A DNA stretch of 34,467 bases, taken from Chloroflexota bacterium (lineage in GTDB: Bacteria; Chloroflexota; Anaerolineae; Anaerolineales; UBA11579). The stretch covers positions 1 to 34,467 of the forward strand of contig JABJGH010000031.1 of the NCBI GenBank assembly GCA_018662365.1. The letters run 5' to 3'. A model generated the notes under the pieces. It was not told where the DNA came from and did no database searches. It was given only the letters and a program-made list of their open reading frames with translations. The first letter of the stretch is position 1. The number at the start of each line of letters is the position of its first letter. The translations under genes and the position numbers were made by a program. Of this stretch, positions 17,538 to 25,737 are shown piece after piece.

Positions 17538-18245
17538 ATGGATGTCGAAATTCTATATAAACCTTCCTATTCATTAGGTATGTTAAAACTTGCGGGTGGG
17601 GAAGAGGTGCGGGTAGAAGGTGGGGCGATGGTGAGCATGTCAGCGGGGGTTACCATTGAAACTAAGGCTACTGGTGGTATATTAAAATCTCTAGCCCGGT
17701 CATTTCTTGGCGGGGAAAGTTTTTTCCAAAATACATTTCTCGCACCTGCTGGGGGAGGAGAAGTTTCCGTTGCCCCGGCCTTGCCTGGAGATATGTTTTC
17801 AATTAATTTGAATAATGAAAGCTTGATGGTGCAATCGGGGTCTTATGTGGCATCGGAATCGGGGGTGGAGTTGGATACAAAATGGGGCGGTGCGAAAACC
17901 TTCTTTGCTTCAGAAGGGTTAATCATGCTTCGTACGACTGGAAATGGAGAATTACTTCTTTCTTCGTATGGGGCAATCCACGAGAAAAACTTGATTGATG
18001 GTGAAAAATTTACCGTGGACACCGGGCATTTGGTGGCATTCACAGAAGGGATTCAGTTCAAGGTGAATAAGGTGGGGGGATTAAAATCCACATTCTTTAG
18101 CGGGGAAGGCTTGGTTGTGGAACTTACTGGACCTGGGCGTGTGTTGATGCAAACTCGGTCTACAGATGCCTTTTTGGCATGGTTGCTTCCTCAGTTACCA
18201 AAACCTTCTTCAACTTCTTCTTCATCCACAATAAAATTTGGGTAA
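17538..18245 (+). CDS. TIGR00266/AIM24-family protein
   Basis: A 235-residue soluble, beta-rich protein of the AIM24 family (TIGR00266), whose members have a tryptophan RNA-binding-attenuator-like fold and no agreed biochemical role in bacteria. Typical features are EILYKPSYSLGMLKLAGGEEVRVEGGAMVSMS at the start, GGILKSLARSFLGGESFFQNTF in the middle and VGGLKSTFFSGEGLVVELTGPGRVLMQTRS near the end. A Ser/Pro-rich tail (about 213-232) follows. AAAGGAGAG lies about 9 bases before the ATG. The next gene on the same strand encodes an SPFH protein, but a hairpin between them suggests separate transcripts. Confidence 0.88.
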   Translation: MDVEILYKPSYSLGMLKLAGGEEVRVEGGAMVSMSAGVTIETKATGGILKSLARSFLGGESFFQNTFLAPAGGGEVSVAPALPGDMFSINLNNESLMVQSGSYVASESGVELDTKWGGAKTFFASEGLIMLRTTGNGELLLSSYGAIHEKNLIDGEKFTVDTGHLVAFTEGIQFKVNKVGGLKSTFFSGEGLVVELTGPGRVLMQTRSTDAFLAWLLPQLPKPSSTSSSSTIKFG

Positions 18246-18253
18246 TTAACAAG

Positions 18254-18282
18254 AAAGGGTGTTGAGAAACAGCCCTTTTATC
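18254..18282 (+). terminator. Terminator after the AIM24 gene
   Basis: AAAGGGTGTT pairs with AACAGCCCTTT (one bulged G) around a GAGA loop, and the 3' arm runs into TTTTATC. It starts eight bases after the stop codon and separates this gene from the SPFH gene. Confidence 0.6.
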
Positions 18283-18392
18283 ATCTAAGGTAATGAAAAT
18301 CATATTAATTGGTATTTGGTATTAATGAGTATTGGGGTATATTAAACTAATAGTATCGTTCTTGTCGAAAAAATTAAAAAGGAGATTAGAAA

Positions 18393-19322
18393 ATGTCGTT
18401 GATGAGAAATCCTGTGCAAGTATTTATCAGAAATTTTATTCGGTTAGTGATCTTGGTCCCCCTGTTGCTAATTTTTACAGTTCCGGATCTATCCAAATTT
18501 TACGATAGCGGGTCAGTGGGCACCTTAATATGGGGAGGGGCGAAATTTATCTTCATATTTTGGTTTGCTAACCTCATCGCGAAGATGTTTTATATTCTCC
18601 CGCAATGGGAAAGACTGGTATTACTTCGGTTGGGAAAATCTGTGGGAGCTAGAGGCCCGGGATTGTTTGTGATTCCTCCCTTCATATTTTCAGTGGCGAG
18701 GATATTGGACATACGAATTACTACCTATGAGGTAAAGGCTACAAAGACCTTAACCCGAGACAACATTCCGATCGATGTGACCGCTGCTGTAGAATTGGAA
18801 ATTGAGGATCCGGTGAAGGCGACCATTCAGGTGCAAGATTATTGGAAAACAACCGAGTGGGCATCTATGGAGGCTTTAAAAAGTACGATTGGTAGTAATG
18901 ATCTAAGACCCCTGCTTAGTGAAACTGATCGGGTTGCTTCTGCCCTCAAGGCAGAGATCGATAATGCAGCGAAAGAGTATGGGATTAATGTGCGGGCTGT
19001 ACGAATCACCGATGTGGGTACGCCACCGACTTTAACTGAAGAATTAGCTGTAATTGCAAGGGCAGAACGTTCGGCAAAGGCTAAGCAAATTCAGGCTGAC
19101 GCTGAGGTGAATGTGGCAACCGCATTGGCTGAAGCGACAAAAATACTTTCTGCTCAACAGGGGGGTTTAGAAATGCGCCAGATCCAAGCACTTTTGGATA
19201 TTTCAAAAGAAGAAAGTTCGATGGTGATTGTGTACCCAATGGGTTCTGAAACCGGAAGGCAGATCGCAGCGGCAGCTGCAGGAACTCAAACAGGGAATAA
19301 ACCCGGTAGTAAGGCTAAATAA
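18393..19322 (+). CDS. SPFH/band-7 domain protein (slipin/stomatin-like)
   Basis: A 309-residue membrane-associated scaffold protein. Two hydrophobic segments (about 14-30 and 46-66) anchor it. The SPFH domain (about 70-225) has the stomatin-like run WERLVLLRLGKSVGARGPGLF, TYEVKATKTLTRDNIPIDVTAAVELEI, and DVGTPPTLTEELAVIARAERSAKAKQIQADAEV, the last merging into an Ala/Glu-rich coiled coil (about 210-265). Bacterial slipins form large membrane rings linked to protein quality control and membrane organisation. They are often next to NfeD genes, but none is visible here. GGAG lies eight bases before the ATG. A strong terminator follows. Confidence 0.87.
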   Translation: MSLMRNPVQVFIRNFIRLVILVPLLLIFTVPDLSKFYDSGSVGTLIWGGAKFIFIFWFANLIAKMFYILPQWERLVLLRLGKSVGARGPGLFVIPPFIFSVARILDIRITTYEVKATKTLTRDNIPIDVTAAVELEIEDPVKATIQVQDYWKTTEWASMEALKSTIGSNDLRPLLSETDRVASALKAEIDNAAKEYGINVRAVRITDVGTPPTLTEELAVIARAERSAKAKQIQADAEVNVATALAEATKILSAQQGGLEMRQIQALLDISKEESSMVIVYPMGSETGRQIAAAAAGTQTGNKPGSKAK

Positions 19323-19339
19323 TCAAAATGAAATTTTTG

Positions 19340-19369
19340 AAACCCTCTCAATAGTGAGAGGGTTTTTTT
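19340..19369 (+). terminator. Rho-independent terminator after the SPFH gene
   Basis: A perfect stem, AAACCCTCTCA with TGAGAGGGTTT, around the loop ATAG is followed by a run of T. The remaining bases to 19570 hold no further feature I could recognise. Confidence 0.9.
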
Positions 19370-19570
19370 GTTAAAGGGAATTGTAAAAAATGGAATGAAA
19401 TATCCTTATGGAATTATTTCATTAAATAATATCAGGTCATATTTGTGGGAAATTAAATAGCCAGGAGATGAGAATACTTAAAAGGAAAAAAACAATTAAG
19501 GTTTTTGGGGGAGACTCTTTTTCCGAAATTTTATGTGAGGTCATTGGGTTTGCCTTAGGAATATTTATCT

Positions 19571-19954
19571 TTAATCATTAGGAAGTTTTTGGCGAAGGAG
19601 CCAGGTAATACGATCATATGAGAGCAGATAATGAACGAGCACAACCGAGCCAAAAATCCAGGCATATTTTTCATTACCAGTTGCATAAAGTGCGAAAGCT
19701 GCGAGTGCGAAAAAGACTAGCTCAAGTATTAACCTGATAATCCCGGAAACAGGAATAGGTGCTTTTCCTGACCGACTGGGATCGTTCAATACTGCGAAAG
19801 TTCCCCAAAGGACAGCTGCAATTAGCGGGAGCAAGACGACTAATATGATTCTTAGAAAATCTTCTGAGGAATTCCACCCCCAGTAACCAAAAACCACTAG
19901 AGCAATAATTTCAAGGATAAATCGTACAGCTAAGTTTATGGGATTCGTCCCCAT
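19571..19954 (-). CDS. YrdB-like (DUF2568) membrane protein
   Basis: A 127-residue protein with four hydrophobic segments at about 7-26, 32-53, 69-88 and 92-110. The order and the motifs NLAVRFILEIIALVVFGYWGW, RIILVVLLPLIAAVLWGTF, IRLILELVFFALAAFALY and the N-terminal GTNPINL resemble the YrdB/DUF2568 family of small integral membrane proteins of unknown role. AAAGGAGTTTC lies just before the ATG on the coding strand. It is transcribed away from the VOC gene, sharing a 140-base divergent intergenic region. Confidence 0.78.
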   Translation of the reverse strand: MGTNPINLAVRFILEIIALVVFGYWGWNSSEDFLRIILVVLLPLIAAVLWGTFAVLNDPSRSGKAPIPVSGIIRLILELVFFALAAFALYATGNEKYAWIFGSVVLVHYLLSYDRITWLLRQKLPND

Positions 19955-20094
19955 GTGAAACTCCTTTAATTTGTCAGGTTTAGACGGGTTGAGGACGTAT
20001 TGTAATCGAAAAGATTGTAAAACAACCCAAAATGGTAAACATTATATGTAAATATCTTTTGAATTTAAATAAATGACGGTTTACGGAGAATCTT

Positions 20095-20466
20095 ATGAGT
20101 CTTGGCGCATTTTCAATCAGGTTAGCGGTAAAGAATATCGAAGTATCCAAGGATTATTATGAATCTCTTGGTTTTGAAATTTTTGGTGGGGATATTACTA
20201 AAAATTGGTTAATTATGAAAAGTGGTGATACTATTGTCGGTCTTTTTCAGGGCATGTTTGAAAAAAATATAATGACCTTTAATCCTGGGTGGGACCAAGG
20301 TGCGAATACTTTAGAAAAATATAAGGATATTCGAAAAATACAAGCAGATCTCAAGGGAAAAGGTATCCAATATGCTAGCGAAGCAGATGAAGGTAGTGAG
20401 GGACCGGCAAGTTTTTCGATTGCAGACCCGGATGGAAACCCGATCCTGTTTGATCAACACGTTTAA
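20095..20466 (+). CDS. VOC-superfamily (glyoxalase/dioxygenase fold) protein
   Basis: A 123-residue single-module VOC protein. It has the beta-alpha-beta start FSIRLAVKNIEVSKDYYESLGFE and the C-terminal strand motif FSIADPDGNPILFDQHV, in which the usual metal-site Glu of the last strand is replaced by FDQH. Only one or two of the four metal ligands common in glyoxalase I are recognisable, so it may bind a ligand without catalysis. GGAG lies about nine bases upstream of ATG. It stands alone; nothing in its position indicates a substrate. Confidence 0.8.
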   Translation: MSLGAFSIRLAVKNIEVSKDYYESLGFEIFGGDITKNWLIMKSGDTIVGLFQGMFEKNIMTFNPGWDQGANTLEKYKDIRKIQADLKGKGIQYASEADEGSEGPASFSIADPDGNPILFDQHV

Positions 20467-20590
20467 CCTATAATATCTTCATAAATAATGAAATTAATCG
20501 AAGAAATAATTGGGGGGTGGCTTGGTTCCATCCTTCAATTATTATTTTTAATATGGAATGAGGCTTGAATGCAAGTGGGGGATAAAAACA

Positions 20591-20616
20591 TGCTATAATT
20601 GTGAAAAGATGCACAA
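20591..20616 (+). promoter_or_regulatory. hypF promoter with overlapping CRP/FNR-like operator
   Basis: An extended -10 element, TGCTATAAT (20591-20599), is directly followed and overlapped by TTGTGA-AAAGAT-GCACAA (20599-20616), which matches the TTGTGA-N6-TCACAA palindrome at 11 of 12 positions. Transcription would start near 20606, inside the operator, so a bound regulator would most simply block this promoter. The hypF ATG is about 83 bases further on. Confidence 0.6.
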
Positions 20617-20688
20617 AAGAATAATCAGTGGATGGTGCTGAAAGAAACGATAAGATAATTTTGATTAATTATCAAAAAGAGTGAAAGG

Positions 20689-22992
20689 ATGGCTGAACCA
20701 CTGGCTGGAAGAAGAATCCAAATTTGTGGTGTGGTCCAAGGTGTGGGCTTTAGACCATTTGTATATGGTTTAGCCAAGAGGTTAGATGTTAAGGGGTGGG
20801 TATGCAATACATCTGGGGGAGTTAAAATCGAAGTAAATGGAAGTTTTCTTGCCATAGAAAAATTTGAAAAATTACTTTTTGAAAATGCACCAGCCCTGGC
20901 AAAAATCGAAGATTTTAATTCTGAAACTATTCCATTAAATGGATTTAAGAAGTTTGAAATATTACACTCACAAGAAATTGGCGATGCCTTCCAACCCGTA
21001 TGCGCGGATGTAAGCATCTGCAAGGATTGCCTGGAGGAGATTTTCGATCCTGAGGATAGACATTTTCGCTACCCATTCACAAATTGTACCAATTGCGGTC
21101 CTCGGTATACGATAATCAAGGAACTGCCCTATGATCGCAGTAAAACGACGATGGCCGGATTTAAAATGTGTGCTGAATGTGCGGGGGAATATGAGGATCC
21201 GCTTGACAGGAGATTTCACGCACAGCCGGTTGCTTGTTCAAATTGTGGGCCGAAGATATGGTTAGAAAAAGACGGGGTGATCATTTGCGAAAAAAATAAT
21301 GCAATGCTTGCAGCAAGAGAATTCCTCAAAGAGGGGAAGATTCTAGCGGTGAAGGGGATAGGTGGGTTTCATTTGGTTTGCAACGCATTTGATGATGACG
21401 CAGTTAAAAAATTGAGAAGCAGAAAGAATAGAGTTGAAAAACCCTTTGCGATCATGATGGCGGATATTGAAACTGTCAGACAACATTGTCTAATAAATGA
21501 GAATGAAGAAGAAATCTTATTATCCATTGAACGGCCAATAGTAATCCTTGATAAAAAATTAGACAATATCCTCTCGAAAATTATTGCACCTCATCAAAAG
21601 AATCTGGGGGTGATGTTGCCTTATACCCCGATGCATTATTTGTTATTAGAAAAAGATAATAAATCCCCAGAAGTGTTGGTGATGACGAGTGGGAATATAT
21701 CGGAAGCAAGCATCGAAATTGAGAATCAGGGAGCGAGGAATCATTTAGAAAACATTGCTGATGTTTTCCTTATGCATGATAGAGAGATCCTTACCGAATG
21801 TGATGATTCGGTGATTCGTTTTGTTGATAAAAAAAATGAAAAGGGTCTCTACCCCATCCGTCGATCGCGTGGGTTCGCCCCCTTTCCTATTCAGGCAAAA
21901 AATCAATTGCCTCAGATATTGGCTACTGGGGCGGAATTAAAAAACACATTTGGTTTGACCAGAGATCGATCTGTCTTCATGAGCCCTCATATCGGAAATA
22001 TGGACAGTTATGAAACTTTAAATATCTATAAGAAGAATATTGATCATCTAGAGCAATTGTTTAAAATACAACCGATTGTGATCGCTCATGATTTGCATCC
22101 CAATTATTTGACCACTAAATATGCGAAGGATCGAGGGGAAAGTGAAGGGATACCCACGATTGAAATTCAGCATCATCATGCCCATATTGCGGCTTGTATG
22201 GCGGAAAATGGATTGGGGGGAGATGAGCCGGTGATCGGTGTTGCGTTTGATGGTACAGGGTTTGGCAGCGATGGAGCTGTTTGGGGTGGGGAATTCTTGG
22301 TCGCTGATTTCAAAAATTTTGAGAGGGTGAGTCACCTAGATTATGTGCGGATGGCTGGGGGAGAGAAGGCGATTCGGGACCCTTATCGACTCGCTCTGGC
22401 ATGGTTGGAAAAAATTGGCCTTGATTGGGAAGAGGATTTGGCACCAGTTAAGGAATTATTGGATGGGGGGAGGAGAAATTTGAAATCGCAATTGCAGGGA
22501 AAGGTTAATTCTCCATTGACGTCAAGCATGGGCCGATTATTTGACGCGGTATCGTCTTTAGCAGGTCTTCGTCAGAAGATTAATTATGAAGCACAGGGGG
22601 CAATTGAGTTGGAAGCAATTGCCGATCCGGATGAGAAAGGTTGCTACGAGTTTAATATTGTTGGGAAAATAATATCTCCTGAAAACCTGATTCGATCCGT
22701 CATTGCGGATTGGAGGCAAGGTATCTCGAAAAATGTGATCAGTGCCCGATTCCATAATGGGGCGGCTGAAATGGTTTTAAATAATTGTCTCATCCAAAAA
22801 AAGAAACATCATATTTCCAATGTGGTACTGAGCGGAGGAGTTTGGCAAAATATTTTATTGTTAACCAATACATTGGCGTTGCTGAGAAATGAAGGATTCA
22901 ATGTTTTTACACATCACCAAGTGCCGACCAATGATGGGGGGATTGCCTTAGGGCAGGCGGTGATTGCGGCAAAGATGATCGAGGAGGCTTAA
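20689..22992 (+). CDS. hypF: Carbamoyltransferase HypF, [NiFe] hydrogenase maturation
   Basis: A 767-residue enzyme that makes the thiocarboxamide on HypE from carbamoyl phosphate, the source of the CN ligands of the hydrogenase iron. Domains in order: acylphosphatase-like (about 5-95, VVQGVGFRPFVYGLA), two zinc fingers (about 105-190, first Cys pair 111/114, CTNCGPRYTI and CSNCGPK), a YrdC-like domain (about 205-385, KGIGGFHLVCNA, KPFAIMM, MLPYTPMHYLL, TSGNISEA), and a Kae1-like domain (about 410-765) with HHHAHIAACMAE beginning at His495 and GVAFDGTGFGSDGAVWGGEF. Length matches the family. It heads the hyp operon; hypC starts one base after its stop. Confidence 0.97.
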   Translation: MAEPLAGRRIQICGVVQGVGFRPFVYGLAKRLDVKGWVCNTSGGVKIEVNGSFLAIEKFEKLLFENAPALAKIEDFNSETIPLNGFKKFEILHSQEIGDAFQPVCADVSICKDCLEEIFDPEDRHFRYPFTNCTNCGPRYTIIKELPYDRSKTTMAGFKMCAECAGEYEDPLDRRFHAQPVACSNCGPKIWLEKDGVIICEKNNAMLAAREFLKEGKILAVKGIGGFHLVCNAFDDDAVKKLRSRKNRVEKPFAIMMADIETVRQHCLINENEEEILLSIERPIVILDKKLDNILSKIIAPHQKNLGVMLPYTPMHYLLLEKDNKSPEVLVMTSGNISEASIEIENQGARNHLENIADVFLMHDREILTECDDSVIRFVDKKNEKGLYPIRRSRGFAPFPIQAKNQLPQILATGAELKNTFGLTRDRSVFMSPHIGNMDSYETLNIYKKNIDHLEQLFKIQPIVIAHDLHPNYLTTKYAKDRGESEGIPTIEIQHHHAHIAACMAENGLGGDEPVIGVAFDGTGFGSDGAVWGGEFLVADFKNFERVSHLDYVRMAGGEKAIRDPYRLALAWLEKIGLDWEEDLAPVKELLDGGRRNLKSQLQGKVNSPLTSSMGRLFDAVSSLAGLRQKINYEAQGAIELEAIADPDEKGCYEFNIVGKIISPENLIRSVIADWRQGISKNVISARFHNGAAEMVLNNCLIQKKKHHISNVVLSGGVWQNILLLTNTLALLRNEGFNVFTHHQVPTNDGGIALGQAVIAAKMIEEA

Positions 22993-22993
22993 T

Positions 22994-23248
22994 ATGTGCC
23001 TAGGCGTACCAGGAAAAGTAATCGAGCTCTATGAGGTAAATGGTATGAAGATGGGCAAAGTAGATTTTGGGGGAGCGATAAAAGAGGCCTGTTTTGAATA
23101 TTTGCCGGAAATAGAGGTGGGGAGCTATGCAATCATTCATGTCGGCTTTGGTTTAAGCGAAGTGGATGAAGAGGAAGTAGAGAAAACTTATGAATTATTT
23201 CGGGAAATTGAATCTTTTTCCGAAAAATTGCCAGACCCAAAAAAATGA
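22994..23248 (+). CDS. hypC: Hydrogenase maturation chaperone HypC
   Basis: An 84-residue HypC/HupF-family chaperone. It starts with the diagnostic MCLGVPGKVIELYE, in which Cys2 binds HypD and later the large-subunit precursor. The middle reads GGAIKEACFEYLPEIEVGSYAIIHVGFGLSEVDEEEVEKTYELF. It carries the iron-cyanide-CO unit between the HypDE complex and MvhA. GAGGAGG inside the end of hypF supplies the ribosome site. The partner hypD follows after 15 bases. Confidence 0.97.
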   Translation: MCLGVPGKVIELYEVNGMKMGKVDFGGAIKEACFEYLPEIEVGSYAIIHVGFGLSEVDEEEVEKTYELFREIESFSEKLPDPKK

Positions 23249-23263
23249 GTACGGTGGTGGCCA

Positions 23264-24373
23264 ATGAAATACCTTGATGAATATCGAGATAAGGAAAAGA
23301 CAGAATTATTAATTGAACAAATCGAAAAAAAGGTGACTCGCCCCTGGTCGTTGATGGAGATTTGCGGGGGACAAACTCATTCAATCATGAAAAGTGGGCT
23401 GGACCAGTTGCTTCCCCCAGAAATCAATTTGATTCATGGGCCGGGGTGCCCGGTATGTGTCACCCCCTTAGAATTGATCGACAAGGCAATTTCATTAGCC
23501 TCCATGCCTGAGATCATCTTTTGTTCTTATGGGGATATGTTGCGAGTTCCCGGGTCAGTAGGGAACCTCTTTTCGGTTCGGGCAGCGGGTGGGGATGTGC
23601 GAATTATTTATTCTCCGTTAGATGCATTAAGAATTGCTAAAAATAATCCGGAAAAAGAAGTTATTTTCTTTGGCATCGGATTTGAGACCACCGCACCAGC
23701 AAACGCAATGGCTGTCTTTCAAGCCAAGACCCAGGGCGTAGAAAACTTTTCGATTTTGGTATCGCATGTGACTGTTCCCCCAGCGATTCGAGCCATTTTA
23801 GAATCGCCCGAGGTAAATGTAGATGGTTTTCTTGCGGCGGGCCATGTCTGCGCGGTGATGGGCTATTGGGAATATGAACCCATAGCGAAAAAGTATCAAA
23901 CCCCGATTGTTGTTACTGGTTTCGAACCGGTTGACCTTGCGAGAGGTATTTTAAATTGTATTCAACTTTTAGAAGAGGGGAAGATAGGTGTAGAAAATGC
24001 CTATCCCAGATATGTCCAGCAGCAGGGCAATTTAGAGGCGCAAAAACTGATCAAATCGGTTTTCGAAATTTGTGATCGGAAATGGCGCGGCATTGGAAAT
24101 ATTCCGATGAGTGGTTATCGATTAAATGAGGATTATGAAAAGTTTGATGCAGAAAGGAAATTTTCAGGTATTCAAGAAATCCAGACCAATGAATCTTCAG
24201 TTTGCATTAGTGGTGAAATTCTCCAGGGGATCAAAAAACCGGATGAATGTTCAGAGTTTGGTTCGCGCTGCACCCCCGAATTTCCAATTGGGGCAACTAT
24301 GGTATCCGATGAGGGGGCGTGTGCTGCTTATTTTCGCTATGGCAGAATGAAATTGAGTAGGACAAATTTCTAG
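23264..24373 (+). CDS. hypD: Hydrogenase maturation protein HypD
   Basis: A 369-residue Fe-S protein that, with HypC, assembles Fe(CN)2CO. Key motifs are [12 protein letters not shown] (Cys34), [11 protein letters not shown] (Cys62 and Cys65), [43 protein letters not shown] and the C-terminal cluster region [30 protein letters not shown]. These match the catalytic CxxC and the four 4Fe-4S cysteines of known HypD. The ATG at 23264 is preceded by GGTGG four bases upstream. It lies between hypC and hypE in the same order as many bacterial hyp operons. Confidence 0.97.
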   Translation: MKYLDEYRDKEKTELLIEQIEKKVTRPWSLMEICGGQTHSIMKSGLDQLLPPEINLIHGPGCPVCVTPLELIDKAISLASMPEIIFCSYGDMLRVPGSVGNLFSVRAAGGDVRIIYSPLDALRIAKNNPEKEVIFFGIGFETTAPANAMAVFQAKTQGVENFSILVSHVTVPPAIRAILESPEVNVDGFLAAGHVCAVMGYWEYEPIAKKYQTPIVVTGFEPVDLARGILNCIQLLEEGKIGVENAYPRYVQQQGNLEAQKLIKSVFEICDRKWRGIGNIPMSGYRLNEDYEKFDAERKFSGIQEIQTNESSVCISGEILQGIKKPDECSEFGSRCTPEFPIGATMVSDEGACAAYFRYGRMKLSRTNF

Positions 24374-24383
24374 GGAGAGTGTG

Positions 24384-25457
24384 ATGGCAAATAAATTGAA
24401 TTTGGAAAACTGGGTCTGTCCCCTGCCTCTAAAGAATTATCCAACAGTGGTGATGGGTCATGGCAGTGGGGGGAAAATGATGAATGATCTGATTCAGCAT
24501 TTATTCTTGCCTGCTTATAATAATAAATCTTTGAATCAAATGGGGGATTCTGCAGTATTAAATTTATCTGGATTAGGGGAAGGGGCGGGTCGGTTGGCCT
24601 TTAGTACGGATTCTTTTGTTGTAAGTCCCTTATTTTTTCCTGGTGGAAATATTAGGGAGCTGGCTGTTCACGGTACGGTAAATGATCTGGCTATGGTGGG
24701 AGCAAAACCTTTATTCTTAAGTGTTGGTTATATTCTTGAAGAAGGACTGCCAATGGAGACTTTGGGGAAAATCACTGAATCATTGGCAAATGCATGTGAA
24801 TTAGCAGGAGTGCAGATGGTCACCGGGGATACAAAAGTGGTACATAAGGGGCAAGGTGACGGCATTTATATTAATACATCGGGGATTGGATTAATCCCGG
24901 GAAACATTGATATTGGCCCAACCTTAGCCAAAGTGGGGGATGCGGTGATCGTAAATGGCACAATGGGTGACCATGGCATGGCGGTGCTTTCTGTGAGGGA
25001 GGGGTTTGAGTTTGAATCGGTCATCGAAAGTGATACCGCTGCTTTGAATGGCTTAGTCGACACAATTTTGGAAGTTACGAAGGATGTCCATTGCTTACGA
25101 GATGCGACAAGAGGGGGGATGGTCGCGGCCCTAAATGAAATTGCTAACTCCTCGAATATTGGTATTGAATTCGATGAGGATTTAGTACCTGTAAATCCTG
25201 CGGTACATTCTGCTTGTGAGTTTCTTGGATTGGATCCATTTTATGTAGCAAATGAAGGGAAAATGATCGTGATCGTTCCAGAAGAGCAAGCTGGGTCCGT
25301 GATTGAGGTGATGCGGCAGCATCCCTTGGGGAAAAATGCGGTGCAAATTGGGCGAATCGTTGAGGATCATCCGAAAATGGTGCTGGCGAAAACAGGCATT
25401 GGGGGAATGAGAATTGTGGATTGGCCGACCGGGGAATTATTGCCTCGAATCTGCTAA
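24384..25457 (+). CDS. hypE: Carbamoyl dehydratase HypE, [NiFe] hydrogenase maturation
   Basis: A 357-residue ATP-dependent enzyme of the PurM/AIR-synthase fold. HypF transfers a carbamoyl group to the C-terminal cysteine, and HypE dehydrates it to thiocyanate. The sequence ends with LLPRIC, so the essential final Cys is present. Others are VVMGHGSGGKMMNDLI near 22, AFSTDSFVVSPLFFPGGNIRELAVHGTVNDLAMVGAKP, TGDTKVVHKGQGDGIYINTSGIG and LRDATRGGMVAALNEIA. ATG at 24384 and an in-frame GTG three bases earlier both fit the GGGAGAG site; I chose the ATG. It ends the hyp operon. hypA and hypB are not in the window. Confidence 0.96.
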   Translation: MANKLNLENWVCPLPLKNYPTVVMGHGSGGKMMNDLIQHLFLPAYNNKSLNQMGDSAVLNLSGLGEGAGRLAFSTDSFVVSPLFFPGGNIRELAVHGTVNDLAMVGAKPLFLSVGYILEEGLPMETLGKITESLANACELAGVQMVTGDTKVVHKGQGDGIYINTSGIGLIPGNIDIGPTLAKVGDAVIVNGTMGDHGMAVLSVREGFEFESVIESDTAALNGLVDTILEVTKDVHCLRDATRGGMVAALNEIANSSNIGIEFDEDLVPVNPAVHSACEFLGLDPFYVANEGKMIVIVPEEQAGSVIEVMRQHPLGKNAVQIGRIVEDHPKMVLAKTGIGGMRIVDWPTGELLPRIC

Positions 25458-25520
25458 ACATTAATGAAATTTATGAATAAATATATTATGCATTAATCAG
25501 TTAGAGATATTTAGTTTTAA

Positions 25521-25554
25521 TTGTGATATAAATCACAAATAGGGACATTTGTCC
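25521..25554 (+). promoter_or_regulatory. CRP/FNR-like operator and AGGGACA box upstream of hdrC
   Basis: TTGTGATATAAATCACAA (25521-25538) is a perfect inverted repeat of the TGTGA-N6-TCACA class bound by CRP/FNR-superfamily regulators. AGGGACA follows at 25541-25547 and is itself half of GGACATTTGTCC (25543-25554), a second small palindrome. The unit lies 184-217 bases upstream of the hdrC start in the hypE-hdrC gap, which holds no gene. The same TTGTGA and AGGGACA elements at identical 20-base spacing precede the cytochrome gene. Confidence 0.7.
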
Positions 25555-25677
25555 TGTGTTGTTAGGGATATATGTACTATATTTCACAAACTAAATCTTT
25601 CTATAATTAATTAATGCTACAGCTTGCCCTTTAATATATAAATATTTGGGATTTCAAAAATTCATTACATTTCATTG

Positions 25678-25705
25678 CCGCCCATTTTTGGGTGGTTTTT
25701 ATTTA
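25678..25705 (+). terminator. Hairpin with T-run in the hdrC leader (terminator or attenuator)
   Basis: CCGCCCA (25678-25684) pairs with TGGGTGG (25689-25695, one G-T pair) around TTTT, followed by TTTTTATTT. It lies downstream of the operator at 25521 and only 33-60 bases before hdrC. It could end the hyp transcript, but its place after the apparent regulatory site also allows attenuation of hdr expression. Confidence 0.6.
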
Positions 25706-25737
25706 AATTTTCAAATTGTTCGTAATGGAGGTACAAA

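Noticed and set aside
19986-20028. GGGTTG/CAACCC inverted repeat and two ATTGTAA direct repeats between the YrdB-like and VOC genes
   Set aside because: Short and low in information, with no matching copies elsewhere in the window; possibly an operator but not supportable.
25460-25505. ATTAATG/CATTAAT inverted repeat after hypE as a terminator
   Set aside because: Seven A/T-rich pairs with a long loop and no T-run would not form a stable terminator.
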